From UBA4416 sp035439445 (GTDB lineage Bacteria > Bacteroidota > Bacteroidia > B-17B0 > Aurantibacillaceae): a stretch of 40,498 bases of DNA. A program made the position numbers and the translations under genes. A model generated the notes under the pieces. That model saw only the letters and a list, made by a program, of their open reading frames with translations. It was not told where the DNA came from and made no database searches. The stretch is from contig DAORKG010000033.1 of the NCBI GenBank assembly GCA_035439445.1, positions 1-40,498 on the forward strand, read 5' to 3'. Positions 1 through 8,994 of the stretch are shown here, in pieces. Each line of letters opens with the position of its first letter. Position 1 is the stretch's first letter.

Positions 1-209
1 TCTTGGAAAGTATGAATATTTAAAAAGTCTTCACCAACCACTTTAAATCCAAAATGACTTTCAATAACAACTACTAAATCAACATAGTCTAAACTATCTA
101 ATTCTAATGTTTCGCGTAAATTAGCATCCGGAGTAATTTTAGATTCATCTACTTCAAACTCTTCAACTAAAAAACCGTTTACGGTCTTTATAATTTCTTC
201 TTGTGTCAT
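1..209 (-). CDS. Acyl carrier protein (partial, cut by window edge)
   Basis: The reverse strand from an ATG at 209 encodes at least 69 residues without a stop, so the 3' end lies outside the window. The motif LELDSLDYVDL around residue 39 is the classic acyl carrier site: Ser39 would carry 4'-phosphopantetheine, and the acidic helix after it is typical. It lies 44 bases downstream of the ketosynthase in the same orientation and is probably the last visible gene of the ammonia-lyase/ketoreductase/ketosynthase operon. Its likely job is to carry the growing polyene chain of an aryl-polyene or flexirubin-type pigment rather than to be the general fatty-acid ACP; that role is inferred from neighbours. 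The product class is clear even though the gene is truncated. Confidence 0.88.
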   Translation of the reverse strand, partial: MTQEEIIKTVNGFLVEEFEVDESKITPDANLRETLELDSLDYVDLVVVIESHFGFKVVGEDFLNIHTFQ

Positions 210-253
210 GGTAATAAAACTTTCTGTATATTTTTTGAATTGATGCTACAAAA

Positions 254-1474
254 TTATGCAAATTTTTTGATTATCAAAGTGGAATTTGTCCCACCAAAGC
301 CAAAAGAGTTTGACAAAATAGTGTTTAACGGTGTTTGTTTGGTTTGCGCAATAATGTTTATTTTTTGACTATCCTCATCAGGATTCTCAAAATTAATATT
401 AGGCGCTATAAAATCGTTTTGCATCATTAATGTTGTATAAACTATTTCACTGGCACCAGCCATCCAACACTCGTGGCCTGTCATTGATTTTGTTGAACTC
501 ACGGGAGTATTACAACCATTAAATACTTGATCTATTGCTTTTGCTTCAACTCTGTCTCCACCTGGCGTAGATGTGGCGTGAGCATTAATATAATCAATGT
601 CTTTCGGTGTTAATTTGGCATCTCTTAAACTCATTTCTAATGAACGTGTTTGCCCGTCAACACTAGAATTACTGATATGATCGCCATTACTTGAAAAACC
701 ATAACCAATAACTTCTGCCAATATTTTTGCACCACGTTTTTGCGCTGATTCTAAACTTTCTAAAATAACTGTTGCTGCACCACCGCTTGGTATTAAACCA
801 TCTCTATCTTTATCAAACGGACGAGATGCTTTTGTTGGTTCGTTCTCTCTGATAGAGAATGCGCTTAAACCATCAAAGCTACCAAAAGTATAAGGATTTA
901 CTTCCTGTGCACCACCACAAATAACTTGTTGTTGTAAGCCAGTACGAATTAGTAAGTAGCCCATTCCAATAGAATGTGAGCCACTAGCACAAGCAGCTGC
1001 TAATGTAAAGTTGATACCCTTTAATTTATAAATAGTAGAAAGATTCATCGTTACTGTAGAATTCATTGATTGGAACGTTGCTCCAGAACCTACTAACATA
1101 GTATCTTTCTTTGCTCTTACTGTATCAATAGCTTCCATGGTAGATTGTGCTACGCTATCATTACCATAAATAATTCCTACTTCTTGTTTTTCAATCCACT
1201 CAGGATCCATATTAGCCATTTTTAAGGCTTCAGATGTTGCCATAAACGCAAATTCTGCAGGTTGTCCCATACTCACACGTGCTCTTCTGTCTAATAATCC
1301 TTTTAATACCGGCTCCGCCACAATACCTGTTAATGCCGAACGGTAACCCATATCTTTTCTAATTTGCTCAAAACCAATTCCTGATTTTCCTGCAAATAAT
1401 GAATCTCTTACTTCGTCAACGTTTTTCCCTAAACACGACCAAGCTCCTATACCTGTAATAACTACTCTGTTCAT
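254..1474 (-). CDS. Beta-ketoacyl-ACP synthase (FabF/FabB-like) of a pigment cluster
   Basis: This 406-residue thiolase-fold condensing enzyme joins an acyl primer to malonyl-ACP by decarboxylative Claisen condensation. The catalytic triad is visible: Cys162 in AAACASGSHS, His299 in NAHATSTPGGD and His334 in STKSMTGHECWMAGA. The C-terminal NSFGFGGTNSTL loop is also family-typical, and length is normal for KAS I/II. It sits in an operon with a ketoreductase and an ammonia-lyase upstream and an ACP downstream (spacings 76 and 44 bases). This suggests the ketosynthase of an aryl-polyene/flexirubin pathway rather than housekeeping FabF. The family is certain; the pathway role is inferred from context. 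Confidence 0.9.
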   Translation of the reverse strand: MNRVVITGIGAWSCLGKNVDEVRDSLFAGKSGIGFEQIRKDMGYRSALTGIVAEPVLKGLLDRRARVSMGQPAEFAFMATSEALKMANMDPEWIEKQEVGIIYGNDSVAQSTMEAIDTVRAKKDTMLVGSGATFQSMNSTVTMNLSTIYKLKGINFTLAAACASGSHSIGMGYLLIRTGLQQQVICGGAQEVNPYTFGSFDGLSAFSIRENEPTKASRPFDKDRDGLIPSGGAATVILESLESAQKRGAKILAEVIGYGFSSNGDHISNSSVDGQTRSLEMSLRDAKLTPKDIDYINAHATSTPGGDRVEAKAIDQVFNGCNTPVSSTKSMTGHECWMAGASEIVYTTLMMQNDFIAPNINFENPDEDSQKINIIAQTKQTPLNTILSNSFGFGGTNSTLIIKKFA

Positions 1475-1550
1475 TTATTTAATTTGATAATTCGACAATT
1501 GTTAAAGTTAATAAGGCATTGTCTAATTGCCACATTAACTTATTGTCTAA

Positions 1551-2279
1551 TTAACTGTATAATCCTCCGTTTACTGAAATTACTTGCCCTGTAACATAAC
1601 TAGAATCTTTTCCTACTAAGAAAGCAACCACACCGGCAACTTCCTCTGCTTCACCAAAACGGTTCATAGGAATCATAAATTTATAATCCTCTTCTTTAAT
1701 GTCCTCAGTCATGTCGGTTTTAATAAATCCAGGTGCCACTGCATTCACTGTGATACCACGTTTACCAACTTCCTGAGCCAATGCTTTAGTGGCAGCAATA
1801 ACAGCACCTTTTGCAGCTGAGTAGCTGGTTTGTCCAGGTAAGCCTTTTAAACCAGATAAGGACACGATATTTACTACACGACCTTTGCGTTTTGATAACA
1901 TGTGTTTTACAATATGACGGCTAACATTATAGAAACCATCAACTGTAATATCAATTACACGTTTCCAATCTTCAGGCTGAATAAACACCATAATATTATC
2001 ACGTCTGATACCTGCATTATTTACCAAAACTGAAATGCTTTTATCTTTATTTTCATTAATCCAAGTTTCAATAAATTTGTCAGATTCTTCCGTGCTACTA
2101 ACATCAAATTTCATTAATACTACATCAACACCTTTTGCCACTAACATGTCTTTTGTTTTGTTAGCCTCTTCATCGTTTGATGTATAGTTTAAGATAATGT
2201 TGTAGCCCATATCAGCCAAGCGCAAACAAATTGCTTTTCCTATGCCTCGGCTACCACCTGTTACTAATGCGTATTCCAT
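1551..2279 (-). CDS. 3-oxoacyl-ACP reductase, FabG-like SDR
   Basis: This 242-residue short-chain dehydrogenase reduces 3-oxoacyl-ACP with NADPH. The N-terminal cofactor motif TGGSRGIG spans residues 7-14, NNAG lies at 87-90, and the catalytic residues are Ser140, Tyr153 and Lys157 (SYSAAKGA). The PGFIKTDMTED segment and the C-terminal YVTGQVISVNGG match FabG closely. It is 17 bases downstream of the ammonia-lyase and upstream of the ketosynthase, all leftward. It therefore most likely supplies the keto-reduction step of the pigment polyene. FabG paralogues are hard to separate by sequence, so no gene symbol is given. Confidence 0.9.
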   Translation of the reverse strand: MEYALVTGGSRGIGKAICLRLADMGYNIILNYTSNDEEANKTKDMLVAKGVDVVLMKFDVSSTEESDKFIETWINENKDKSISVLVNNAGIRRDNIMVFIQPEDWKRVIDITVDGFYNVSRHIVKHMLSKRKGRVVNIVSLSGLKGLPGQTSYSAAKGAVIAATKALAQEVGKRGITVNAVAPGFIKTDMTEDIKEEDYKFMIPMNRFGEAEEVAGVVAFLVGKDSSYVTGQVISVNGGLYS

Positions 2280-2296
2280 AGTTTTATTCTTAATTT

Positions 2297-3835
2297 TTAT
2301 AATAATTCAATATGATTATAAAATATATAATCTCTTACTGCTTTTACATCTTTATATTTTACAGAGTCTTCAACAAAGCATGGGAAAACTTTACGCATTT
2401 TTTCATATGCTTCTTTTGCTTTAGTTGATAGTTTATCCTGCATTTTTAAATAATCAATAGCTTGCAAAATTGTCATCCATTCAATTGCAAGTACCTCGTA
2501 GCTATTTAAAATTACTTTTTTACAAATAAGTGATGCATTTGCACCCATACTTACAATATCTTGATTATCGTTATTACTTGGGATACTGTGAACATACATT
2601 GGGTTTGATAAAGTTTGATTTTCAGCAGTGGTTGATGTTGCCGTAAATTGAACGCCTTGCATCCCTAAATTTAATCCTAAAGTACCATGATTAACAAATG
2701 GGGGAAGGATGTTATTTAATTTATCATTTAATAAAAAGTTCAATTGACGTTCAGCCAACATTGAAAGTTTTGTAATGGCAATTTTTAATTTATCCATTTC
2801 AAGAGACACATAATCTCCATGAAAGTTACCTCCGTGGTAAACATTTTTTCTCTCCCAATCTACGATTGGATTATCATTAGCCGAATTAATTTCGTTAATC
2901 AATACTTCTTTGGCATAATTTACAGTATCTACAATTGGCCCTACAATTTGAGGAACACAACGAATAGAGTAATATTCTTGCATTTTCTCAACCAATACAT
3001 CTACTTCAACTTTTTGATTATAGTGATGTTCTTCTCTGCTCTTAACTAATTTACTGTCTTTTAAAGTTTCTTGTAATGCTGCAGCCACTGCATTTTGTCC
3101 ATGATGGTGTTTTACTTCATTTAACGGAGTAGAGTAGTGGTCATCAAAACTTTGCACTAATTCCATGATAGTAGCTGATGCTAATAAACTCCAGTTCATT
3201 AGGTTTTCAGCATAAATAACATTTAGCATACCAATACCACTCATGGCAGAAGTTCCATTCATTAAGGCTAAACCTTCACGAATATGAATTTCCATTGGAG
3301 TAATATTTTCTTTTTTGAACACTTCTGCAGTAGGAGTTATTACTCCGTTGTAATAAACATCTCCTTCGCCAATTAAGGTTAATGCTAAATGCGCTAACTG
3401 AACTAAGTCTCCACTTGCACCTAAACCACCATGCTCATAAATAACCGGAGAAATATTTTTATTAATTAAATCTTTAATTAATACCAAGGCATCTGGATGA
3501 ATGCCAGCATAACCTTGCATCAATGTATTCAAACGCGCAAGCATTACGGCTTTACAATCAATTTCCGGAATTGGATTTCCTGCCCCGGAGCAATGACTAC
3601 GAATCAAATTGTATTGTAATTTCATTTGATCGTCGTGATTAATACGGTATTGTGCCATAGGACCAAATCCGGTATTAATGCCATATATTAGCTTTTCGCG
3701 AGTAAATTCTTTTAAAAAATAATGACTACGATATACTTTTCTTAAGGCCTCTTCATCCAATTTGAGTTCTAAGTTGTTGATTAGGACCTTATAAAAGTCG
3801 TCAGCAGATATTTTCTTGTCTCCTATTTTTACCAT
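2297..3835 (-). CDS. Tyrosine ammonia-lyase (aromatic amino acid lyase, MIO family)
   Basis: The 512-residue protein belongs to the histidine/phenylalanine/tyrosine ammonia-lyase family. The self-cyclising Ala140-Ser141-Gly142 triad that forms the MIO cofactor is seen in GGLGASGDLVQLAHLAL, and the catalytic Tyr51 loop YGINTGFGPMAQYRI precedes it. Residues around LIRSHCSGAGNP and the strings HGGNFHGDY, TSTTAENQ and SIPSNNDNQDIVSMG strongly resemble, from memory, the Flavobacterium johnsoniae tyrosine ammonia-lyase rather than hut-operon HutH. That enzyme makes p-coumaric acid, the aryl starter of flexirubin-type pigments. It opens the operon with FabG, ketosynthase and ACP genes, and no other hut genes are near. 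Histidine specificity cannot be fully excluded because the Ser80-His81 pair is shared with HutH. Confidence 0.82.
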   Translation of the reverse strand: MVKIGDKKISADDFYKVLINNLELKLDEEALRKVYRSHYFLKEFTREKLIYGINTGFGPMAQYRINHDDQMKLQYNLIRSHCSGAGNPIPEIDCKAVMLARLNTLMQGYAGIHPDALVLIKDLINKNISPVIYEHGGLGASGDLVQLAHLALTLIGEGDVYYNGVITPTAEVFKKENITPMEIHIREGLALMNGTSAMSGIGMLNVIYAENLMNWSLLASATIMELVQSFDDHYSTPLNEVKHHHGQNAVAAALQETLKDSKLVKSREEHHYNQKVEVDVLVEKMQEYYSIRCVPQIVGPIVDTVNYAKEVLINEINSANDNPIVDWERKNVYHGGNFHGDYVSLEMDKLKIAITKLSMLAERQLNFLLNDKLNNILPPFVNHGTLGLNLGMQGVQFTATSTTAENQTLSNPMYVHSIPSNNDNQDIVSMGANASLICKKVILNSYEVLAIEWMTILQAIDYLKMQDKLSTKAKEAYEKMRKVFPCFVEDSVKYKDVKAVRDYIFYNHIELL

Positions 3836-3995
3836 AATTGTGTGTGCAATTTACAATATTACAAACATTTTTAGTATCCGTGCTATTGGGTATTTACAAA
3901 ATAGTGATAAATGTCAAAAAAAACATGAAATGTTTAATCTTTTACTTATTTTGGTACTCTTTTATATACAAGCACACCCATAATTTGTTTAAAAC
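3836..3995. promoter_or_regulatory. Divergent promoter region, ammonia-lyase / methyltransferase
   Basis: This 160-base AT-rich gap separates the leftward pigment operon from the rightward methyltransferase gene. On the plus strand TTATTTTG (3946-3953) is a 7/8 match to the Bacteroidota -7 box. On the minus strand TAATATTG (3854-3861) is a comparable weak match. Neither is strong enough to fix the start sites, and no repeated operator was seen. Confidence 0.35.
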
Positions 3996-5063
3996 ATGAA
4001 TTTTTTCACCAAAGATACCAAGTCAGCCTTTGAAGCCATCACAAATGCCCAGTTTATAGCTTTTGCACCAATAGTTTTTCAAGCAACAAAATCATTACGT
4101 GATTTGGGTATTTTGGCTATGGTTGAAGAAGCAGGAGTGACTGGAGTAACTTTGGAAGAAGTTTATACACGATTAAATCTATCCGAATATGGCGTGAGGG
4201 TATTGTTGGAAGCTGGTTTAGGTATTGGTTTAGTGATTAAAAATGATGATAAATACACGATTACTAAAACCGGATTATTTATTTTAAACGACCGAATGAC
4301 AAGAGTAAACATGGATTTTACCAATGATGTGTGTTATGAAGGGATGTTTACTTTAACAGAAAGTATTAAACAAGGAAAACCAACTGGATTAAAGGTTTTG
4401 GGCGATTGGCCTACAGTATATGAAGGTTTAGCCCATTTACCAAAGCCTATACAAGACAGCTGGTTCGCTTTTGATCATTATTATTCGGATGGCTCTTTCG
4501 ATCAAGCATTAGCTCAATTATTTAAGCGTCAGCCAAAACATATTTTAGATATTGGAGGCAACACAGGTAAATTCACATTAAAATGCATGAATTATAATCC
4601 TGATGTAAAAGTGACAATATTGGATTTGCCAGGGCAGTTGGCAATGGCAAAGGAAAACATCAACAAATCAGGGTTTTCTGATAGAGTTGGTTATTATCCG
4701 ATTAATATTTTAGATGACGCTCAGCGTTTCCCAAAAGGAGCTGATGCTATTTGGATGAGTCAGTTTTTAGATTGTTTTAGTGAAGAGGAAATAGTGAGCA
4801 TCTTAAAACGTTGCCACGAAGCTATTTCTGATGATGGTAATATCTATATCATGGAAACTTTCTGGGACAGACAAAAATTTGAGCCGGGAGCATTCAGTTT
4901 ACAAATGACCTCGTTGTATTTTACCAATATAGCTAACGGAAACAGCCAAATGTATGACAGTGCTGTGTTTAATAGATTAATTGACAGAGCCGGTTTCCAA
5001 ATTGTTGAGCAAATAGATAATGTGGGAATTAGTCACACTATTCAGGTGTGTAAGAAAAAATAA
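3996..5063 (+). CDS. SAM-dependent O-methyltransferase (Methyltransf_2 type)
   Basis: The 355-residue protein has a winged-helix-like dimerisation region (about 20-95) and a Rossmann methyltransferase domain. SAM motif I is ILDIGGNTGKF at residues 183-193, followed by the acidic adenosine-ribose ligand region VTILDLP (206-212) and a post-motif aspartate in the segment AIWMSQFLDCF. This architecture is that of small-molecule O-methyltransferases acting on aromatic hydroxyls. It is divergent from the ammonia-lyase operon, so methylation of the aryl head group of the pigment is a reasonable but unproven role. The stop is 3 bases before the start of the truncated hemoglobin gene, so the two are almost surely co-transcribed and translationally coupled. 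Confidence 0.85.
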   Translation: MNFFTKDTKSAFEAITNAQFIAFAPIVFQATKSLRDLGILAMVEEAGVTGVTLEEVYTRLNLSEYGVRVLLEAGLGIGLVIKNDDKYTITKTGLFILNDRMTRVNMDFTNDVCYEGMFTLTESIKQGKPTGLKVLGDWPTVYEGLAHLPKPIQDSWFAFDHYYSDGSFDQALAQLFKRQPKHILDIGGNTGKFTLKCMNYNPDVKVTILDLPGQLAMAKENINKSGFSDRVGYYPINILDDAQRFPKGADAIWMSQFLDCFSEEEIVSILKRCHEAISDDGNIYIMETFWDRQKFEPGAFSLQMTSLYFTNIANGNSQMYDSAVFNRLIDRAGFQIVEQIDNVGISHTIQVCKKK

Positions 5064-5066
5064 AAG

Positions 5067-5429
5067 ATGCAAGACATCACCAATTCTTCAGATGTAGAAC
5101 TTTTAGTAAAGACTTTTTACTCTAATTTACTTTTAAACGAGGAGGTAAAACCCATTTTTGCAAATGTTGATTTTGAAAAACACATGCCCCATATGATTGC
5201 ATTTTGGGAATTTGTATTATTGGACAAAGAAGGCTATACCACCAATGTGTTTGACAAACACGTAAATTTACCGCTAAAAGCTGAACATTTTGAAATTTGG
5301 CTAAATACCTTCGAAAACACCGTAAATACTCTTTTTTCAGGCGAAAATGCTCAAAAAGCCATTTTTAGAGCAAAAACCATCGCTTTTTCCTTCGAAAGCA
5401 AGCTCAAACAAATGGGAAAATTAGGGTAA
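5067..5429 (+). CDS. Group III truncated hemoglobin
   Basis: This 120-residue 2-on-2 globin is of the group III (Campylobacter Ctb) type. By alignment from memory with Ctb, Tyr18 (B10, in KTFYSNLL), His39 (E7), Trp47, proximal His65 (F8, in DKHVNLPL) and Trp78 (G8, in HFEIWLNTF) are all kept. Such proteins bind O2 or NO and are linked to peroxidase-like or redox roles, but function varies. It starts 4 bases after the methyltransferase stop, an unusual partner. A role in supplying or sensing oxygen for the pigment pathway is only speculation. There are no membrane segments and the protein is cytoplasmic. Family assignment is firm, physiology unknown. Confidence 0.88.
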   Translation: MQDITNSSDVELLVKTFYSNLLLNEEVKPIFANVDFEKHMPHMIAFWEFVLLDKEGYTTNVFDKHVNLPLKAEHFEIWLNTFENTVNTLFSGENAQKAIFRAKTIAFSFESKLKQMGKLG

Positions 5430-5485
5430 AATGTATCCTATATTTTTTGTAAATTCGCTCTCCTTTTTAAATAAAAAAGGAAAAA

Positions 5486-5532
5486 TCCTCTTTGTGTTCT
5501 TTGCGAAAAACTTTTTACACTTTGCGGTTAAA
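5486..5532. repeat. TTTGCG-rich intergenic repeat element
   Basis: The gap before ileS holds CTCTTTGTGTTCTTTGCG followed by a second arm ending CACTTTGCGGTTAAA. The two CTTTGCG units lie about 27 bases apart. Sequences of this kind, with repeated CTTTGCG/CTTTGTG, are familiar as dispersed intergenic repeats in Bacteroidota and other genomes. Just upstream (about 5460-5482) an A/T-rich hairpin may act as a weak terminator for the globin transcript. The function of the repeat is unknown. Confidence 0.5.
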
Positions 5533-5547
5533 TAATAAAATGATACC

Positions 5548-8500
5548 ATGAAAAAGTACCCTACATACAACCAACTTAACTTATCTCAAATAAGTAAAGA
5601 CATTTTACATTACTGGAAAGAAAAAGAGACTTTCGCAAAATCTATTTCTACACGCGAAGGCAAAACACCTTGGGTGTTTTATGAAGGACCTCCAAGTGCT
5701 AATGGTATGCCTGGTATACACCACGTAATGGCACGTACGATTAAAGATATTTTTTGTCGTTATAAAACATTACAAGGTTTTCAAGTAAAACGTAAAGCAG
5801 GTTGGGATACTCACGGTTTGCCTATTGAGCTTGGCGTAGAAAAATCATTAGGTATTACTAAAGAAGATATTGGTAACAAAAACTCAGCTAAATACATTTC
5901 GGTTGAAGATTATAACAAAGCTTGCCGCAAGGAAGTGATGAAGTACACCGATAAGTGGGAAGATGTAACGGCTAAGATGGGTTACTGGGTTGATATGAAC
6001 GATCCATATATCACTTACGATAACAAGTACATTGAAAGTGTATGGTGGTTATTACAAAACTTATCAAAGAAAGATTTATTATACAAAGGCTTCACCATTC
6101 AGCCATATTCTCCGGCAGCAGGTACAGGATTATCTTCCCATGAGTTAAACCAACCAGGTTGTTATAGAGATGTGAAGGATAGAACAGCAACTGTTCAGTT
6201 CAAAGTAAAAGATTCGAAGTTTAAAGTTAACGGAGATTTATACATTTTAGCTTGGACAACTACACCTTGGACTTTACCTTCAAACACAGCATTAGCTGTT
6301 GGAAAAGACATTGATTATGTATTTGTAGAAAGCTTTAATCCTTTTATGGGAACTCTTCAAACAGTTGTGTTAGCTAAAGATTTAGTAAATAAATATTTCT
6401 CTGAAAAACATACTGATTTAAAATTTGAAGATTACAAACCCGGAGACAAAAACATTCCTTTCAAAATCGTTAATCATTGTAAAGGCTCAGATTTAGCAGG
6501 TATTTCATACGAACAATTATTACCGTTTGTTCAACCAGAAGGAGATGCATTTAAAGTCATTGTTGGAGATTTCGTAACAACTACTGATGGTACAGGTATC
6601 GTTCACATTGCTCCAAGTTTTGGTGCAGATGATTTTAGAGTGGCTAAGCAAAATGGTATTGGCGCTTTAACGTTGGTTGATAAACGTGGACGTTTTGTGC
6701 CTGAAGTAAAAGATGGTATTTTCTTGTATGGTGAGGAATACGTGAAAGAAGCTTATCATACGGATGCTGAAAAACAAGCGGAGTTTGAAAAACAAAAACA
6801 AATTTTAGAAGCTAACGGAAAAATTAAGGAGTTAAAAGCTTACTTAAGTGTTGATGAACGTATTGTTTTAAAGTTACAAGAAGAAGGGAAATTATTTAAG
6901 AAAGAAACCTACGAACACAGCTACCCTCACTGTTGGAGAACTGATAAGCCGGTTTTATATTATCCATTAGATTCATGGTTTATTAAATCAACGGCTGCAA
7001 AAGACCGTATGATTGAATTAAATAAAACAATTAACTGGAAACCTGAAGCTACAGGAACCGGTCGTTTTGGTAACTGGTTAGAGAATTTAAATGACTGGAA
7101 CTTGTCCCGTTCTCGTTTCTGGGGTATTCCAATTCCTATCTGGACAAGCGAGGACAGATCAGAACAAATAGTGATTGGAAGTGCTGAAGAGTTGAAAAAA
7201 GAAATTGAGAATTCTGTTGCAAAAGGAATAATGACAGAAAACCCATTAGGTAAATTTGTACCGGGTAATTTCTCGAAAGAAAACTACAAAACATTTGATT
7301 TACATAAGCCTTACGCTGATAACATTGTTTTAGAGAAGAACGGGAAAAAATTATTTCGTGAGCCTGATTTAATTGATGTGTGGTTCGATTCAGGCGCTAT
7401 GCCTTATGCGCAAGTGCATTATCCGTTTGAGAATAAAGAATTAATTGACAACAAAAAATATTATCCGGCAGATTTTATTGCCGAAGGTGTTGATCAAACA
7501 CGTGGATGGTTCTTTACATTGCATGCTATTGCAACCATGAATTTTGATTCAGTGGCGTATAAGAATGTTGTATCTAATGGATTGGTATTAGATAAAAACG
7601 GAAACAAAATGAGTAAGCGTTTGGGTAACGCCATTGACCCATTTGAAACCATTGAAAAATATGGTGCAGATGCTACTCGTTGGTATATGATTGCAAACGC
7701 AGCGCCTTGGGACAACTTAAAATTTGATGTAGAAGGAATTGGTGAAGTTCAACGTAAATTATTTGGTACGTTGTATAACACTTATGGCTTCTTTGCTTTA
7801 TACGCAAACGTAGATAATTTTACAGTTGATTTAAGCAATACGGTAAACGTTAGTAAGCGCTCAGAATTAGACAGATGGATTTTATCAAAATTAAATTCAT
7901 TGGTAAAAGATGTAACTGAACAGTACGAAACATTTGAACCTCACAAAGCTGCTCGTTATATCGAGGAGTTTGTGGATGAGCACTTAAGTAACTGGTATAT
8001 TCGTTTATCTCGCCGTCGTTTCTGGAAAGGCGATATGAGCGAAGATAAAAAAGCAGCATACGAAACTTTGTTTGAGTGTTTAAATACATTATCTCAATTA
8101 ATGAGTCCTATTGCGCCATTCTTTGCAGATTGGTTATATCAAAACTTAAATGATGTTTCCGGTGATGTAAACTCAGTGCATTTAACTAACTATCCTAAAG
8201 TTGATTTAAGTGTAATTGACAGTAGCCTAGAAAAACGCATGGAAATGGCTCAAAAAATCTCTTCGATGATTTTATCAATTCGTAAGAAGGAGAATTTGAG
8301 AGTTCGTCAGCCATTACAAAAAATACGTATTCCTATTTTAGATGCAGATTTTAAACAACATGTGGAGGCAGTAAAAGATATTATCCTAGCTGAGGTAAAT
8401 GTGAAGGAGTTGGAATTTGTAACGGAAGAAGAAGCACACATTGTGAAAAATCTGAAGTTGAATTTTAAAACTTTAGGTAAAAAATGTGGCAAGCACATGA

Positions 8501-8976
8501 AAACGGTTCAAGCTTATGCTAATGATAACGGCGCTTTAATTATCTCGGGAATTGAGAAAACAGGTCAATTTAAGATGAATGTGGAAGGAGAAGAAATCGT
8601 TTTAGAAAATGAAGATGTTGAAATTATCCCTGTAGACATTCCGGGTTGGAAAGTAGCTAATAGTGGTCAAATTACGGTGGCTTTAGATGTTACATTAACT
8701 AATGCCTTAAAAGAAGAAGGATTAGCTCGAGAATTAGTAAATCGTATTCAAAATATGCGTAAAGACAGCGGTTTAGATGTAACTGACAAGATTTTGGTTA
8801 AAATTCAACAAAATGATGCGTTAGATACCGCCATTCAGAATAATTTGAACTATATTTGCGCCGAAACTCTGACAGGAGATTTACAAGTGGTACAAAATTT
8901 GTCCGCCGCCACCGCAAGTTCTGTTGAAGTTGACGAACTAGTATCTACCCTTATTTCTATAGAAAAGTTAAATTAA
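5548..8976 (+). CDS. ileS: Isoleucyl-tRNA synthetase, type 2, with GIHH signature
   Basis: This 1142-residue class I synthetase charges tRNA-Ile. The first ATP-binding signature appears as PSANGMPGIHHVMAR: residues 56-59 read GIHH where canonical enzymes read HxGH (first and third positions swapped). The second signature KMSKR is intact at 687-691. An editing domain occupies roughly residues 180-480, and the tail is a long anticodon-binding domain without the C-terminal Cys zinc ribbon of type 1 enzymes. That matches the longer type 2 (eukaryote-like) IleRS. Its start follows a 118-base gap, and its stop is 18 bases before the DksA-like gene, suggesting co-transcription. The swapped signature has been reported in some type 2 enzymes linked to extreme mupirocin tolerance. 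Confidence 0.96.
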   Translation: MKKYPTYNQLNLSQISKDILHYWKEKETFAKSISTREGKTPWVFYEGPPSANGMPGIHHVMARTIKDIFCRYKTLQGFQVKRKAGWDTHGLPIELGVEKSLGITKEDIGNKNSAKYISVEDYNKACRKEVMKYTDKWEDVTAKMGYWVDMNDPYITYDNKYIESVWWLLQNLSKKDLLYKGFTIQPYSPAAGTGLSSHELNQPGCYRDVKDRTATVQFKVKDSKFKVNGDLYILAWTTTPWTLPSNTALAVGKDIDYVFVESFNPFMGTLQTVVLAKDLVNKYFSEKHTDLKFEDYKPGDKNIPFKIVNHCKGSDLAGISYEQLLPFVQPEGDAFKVIVGDFVTTTDGTGIVHIAPSFGADDFRVAKQNGIGALTLVDKRGRFVPEVKDGIFLYGEEYVKEAYHTDAEKQAEFEKQKQILEANGKIKELKAYLSVDERIVLKLQEEGKLFKKETYEHSYPHCWRTDKPVLYYPLDSWFIKSTAAKDRMIELNKTINWKPEATGTGRFGNWLENLNDWNLSRSRFWGIPIPIWTSEDRSEQIVIGSAEELKKEIENSVAKGIMTENPLGKFVPGNFSKENYKTFDLHKPYADNIVLEKNGKKLFREPDLIDVWFDSGAMPYAQVHYPFENKELIDNKKYYPADFIAEGVDQTRGWFFTLHAIATMNFDSVAYKNVVSNGLVLDKNGNKMSKRLGNAIDPFETIEKYGADATRWYMIANAAPWDNLKFDVEGIGEVQRKLFGTLYNTYGFFALYANVDNFTVDLSNTVNVSKRSELDRWILSKLNSLVKDVTEQYETFEPHKAARYIEEFVDEHLSNWYIRLSRRRFWKGDMSEDKKAAYETLFECLNTLSQLMSPIAPFFADWLYQNLNDVSGDVNSVHLTNYPKVDLSVIDSSLEKRMEMAQKISSMILSIRKKENLRVRQPLQKIRIPILDADFKQHVEAVKDIILAEVNVKELEFVTEEEAHIVKNLKLNFKTLGKKCGKHMKTVQAYANDNGALIISGIEKTGQFKMNVEGEEIVLENEDVEIIPVDIPGWKVANSGQITVALDVTLTNALKEEGLARELVNRIQNMRKDSGLDVTDKILVKIQQNDALDTAIQNNLNYICAETLTGDLQVVQNLSAATASSVEVDELVSTLISIEKLN

Positions 8977-8994
8977 ATTTTTAAGTAAAAGAAT

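Noticed and set aside
2297..3835. Calling the lyase HutH (histidine utilisation)
   Set aside because: No other hut genes are nearby, and the operon partners and sequence strings point to the tyrosine ammonia-lyase of pigment clusters.
5460..5482. A/T hairpin after the globin gene as a firm terminator
   Set aside because: The stem is almost only A-T pairs. It is mentioned as weak but not listed on its own.
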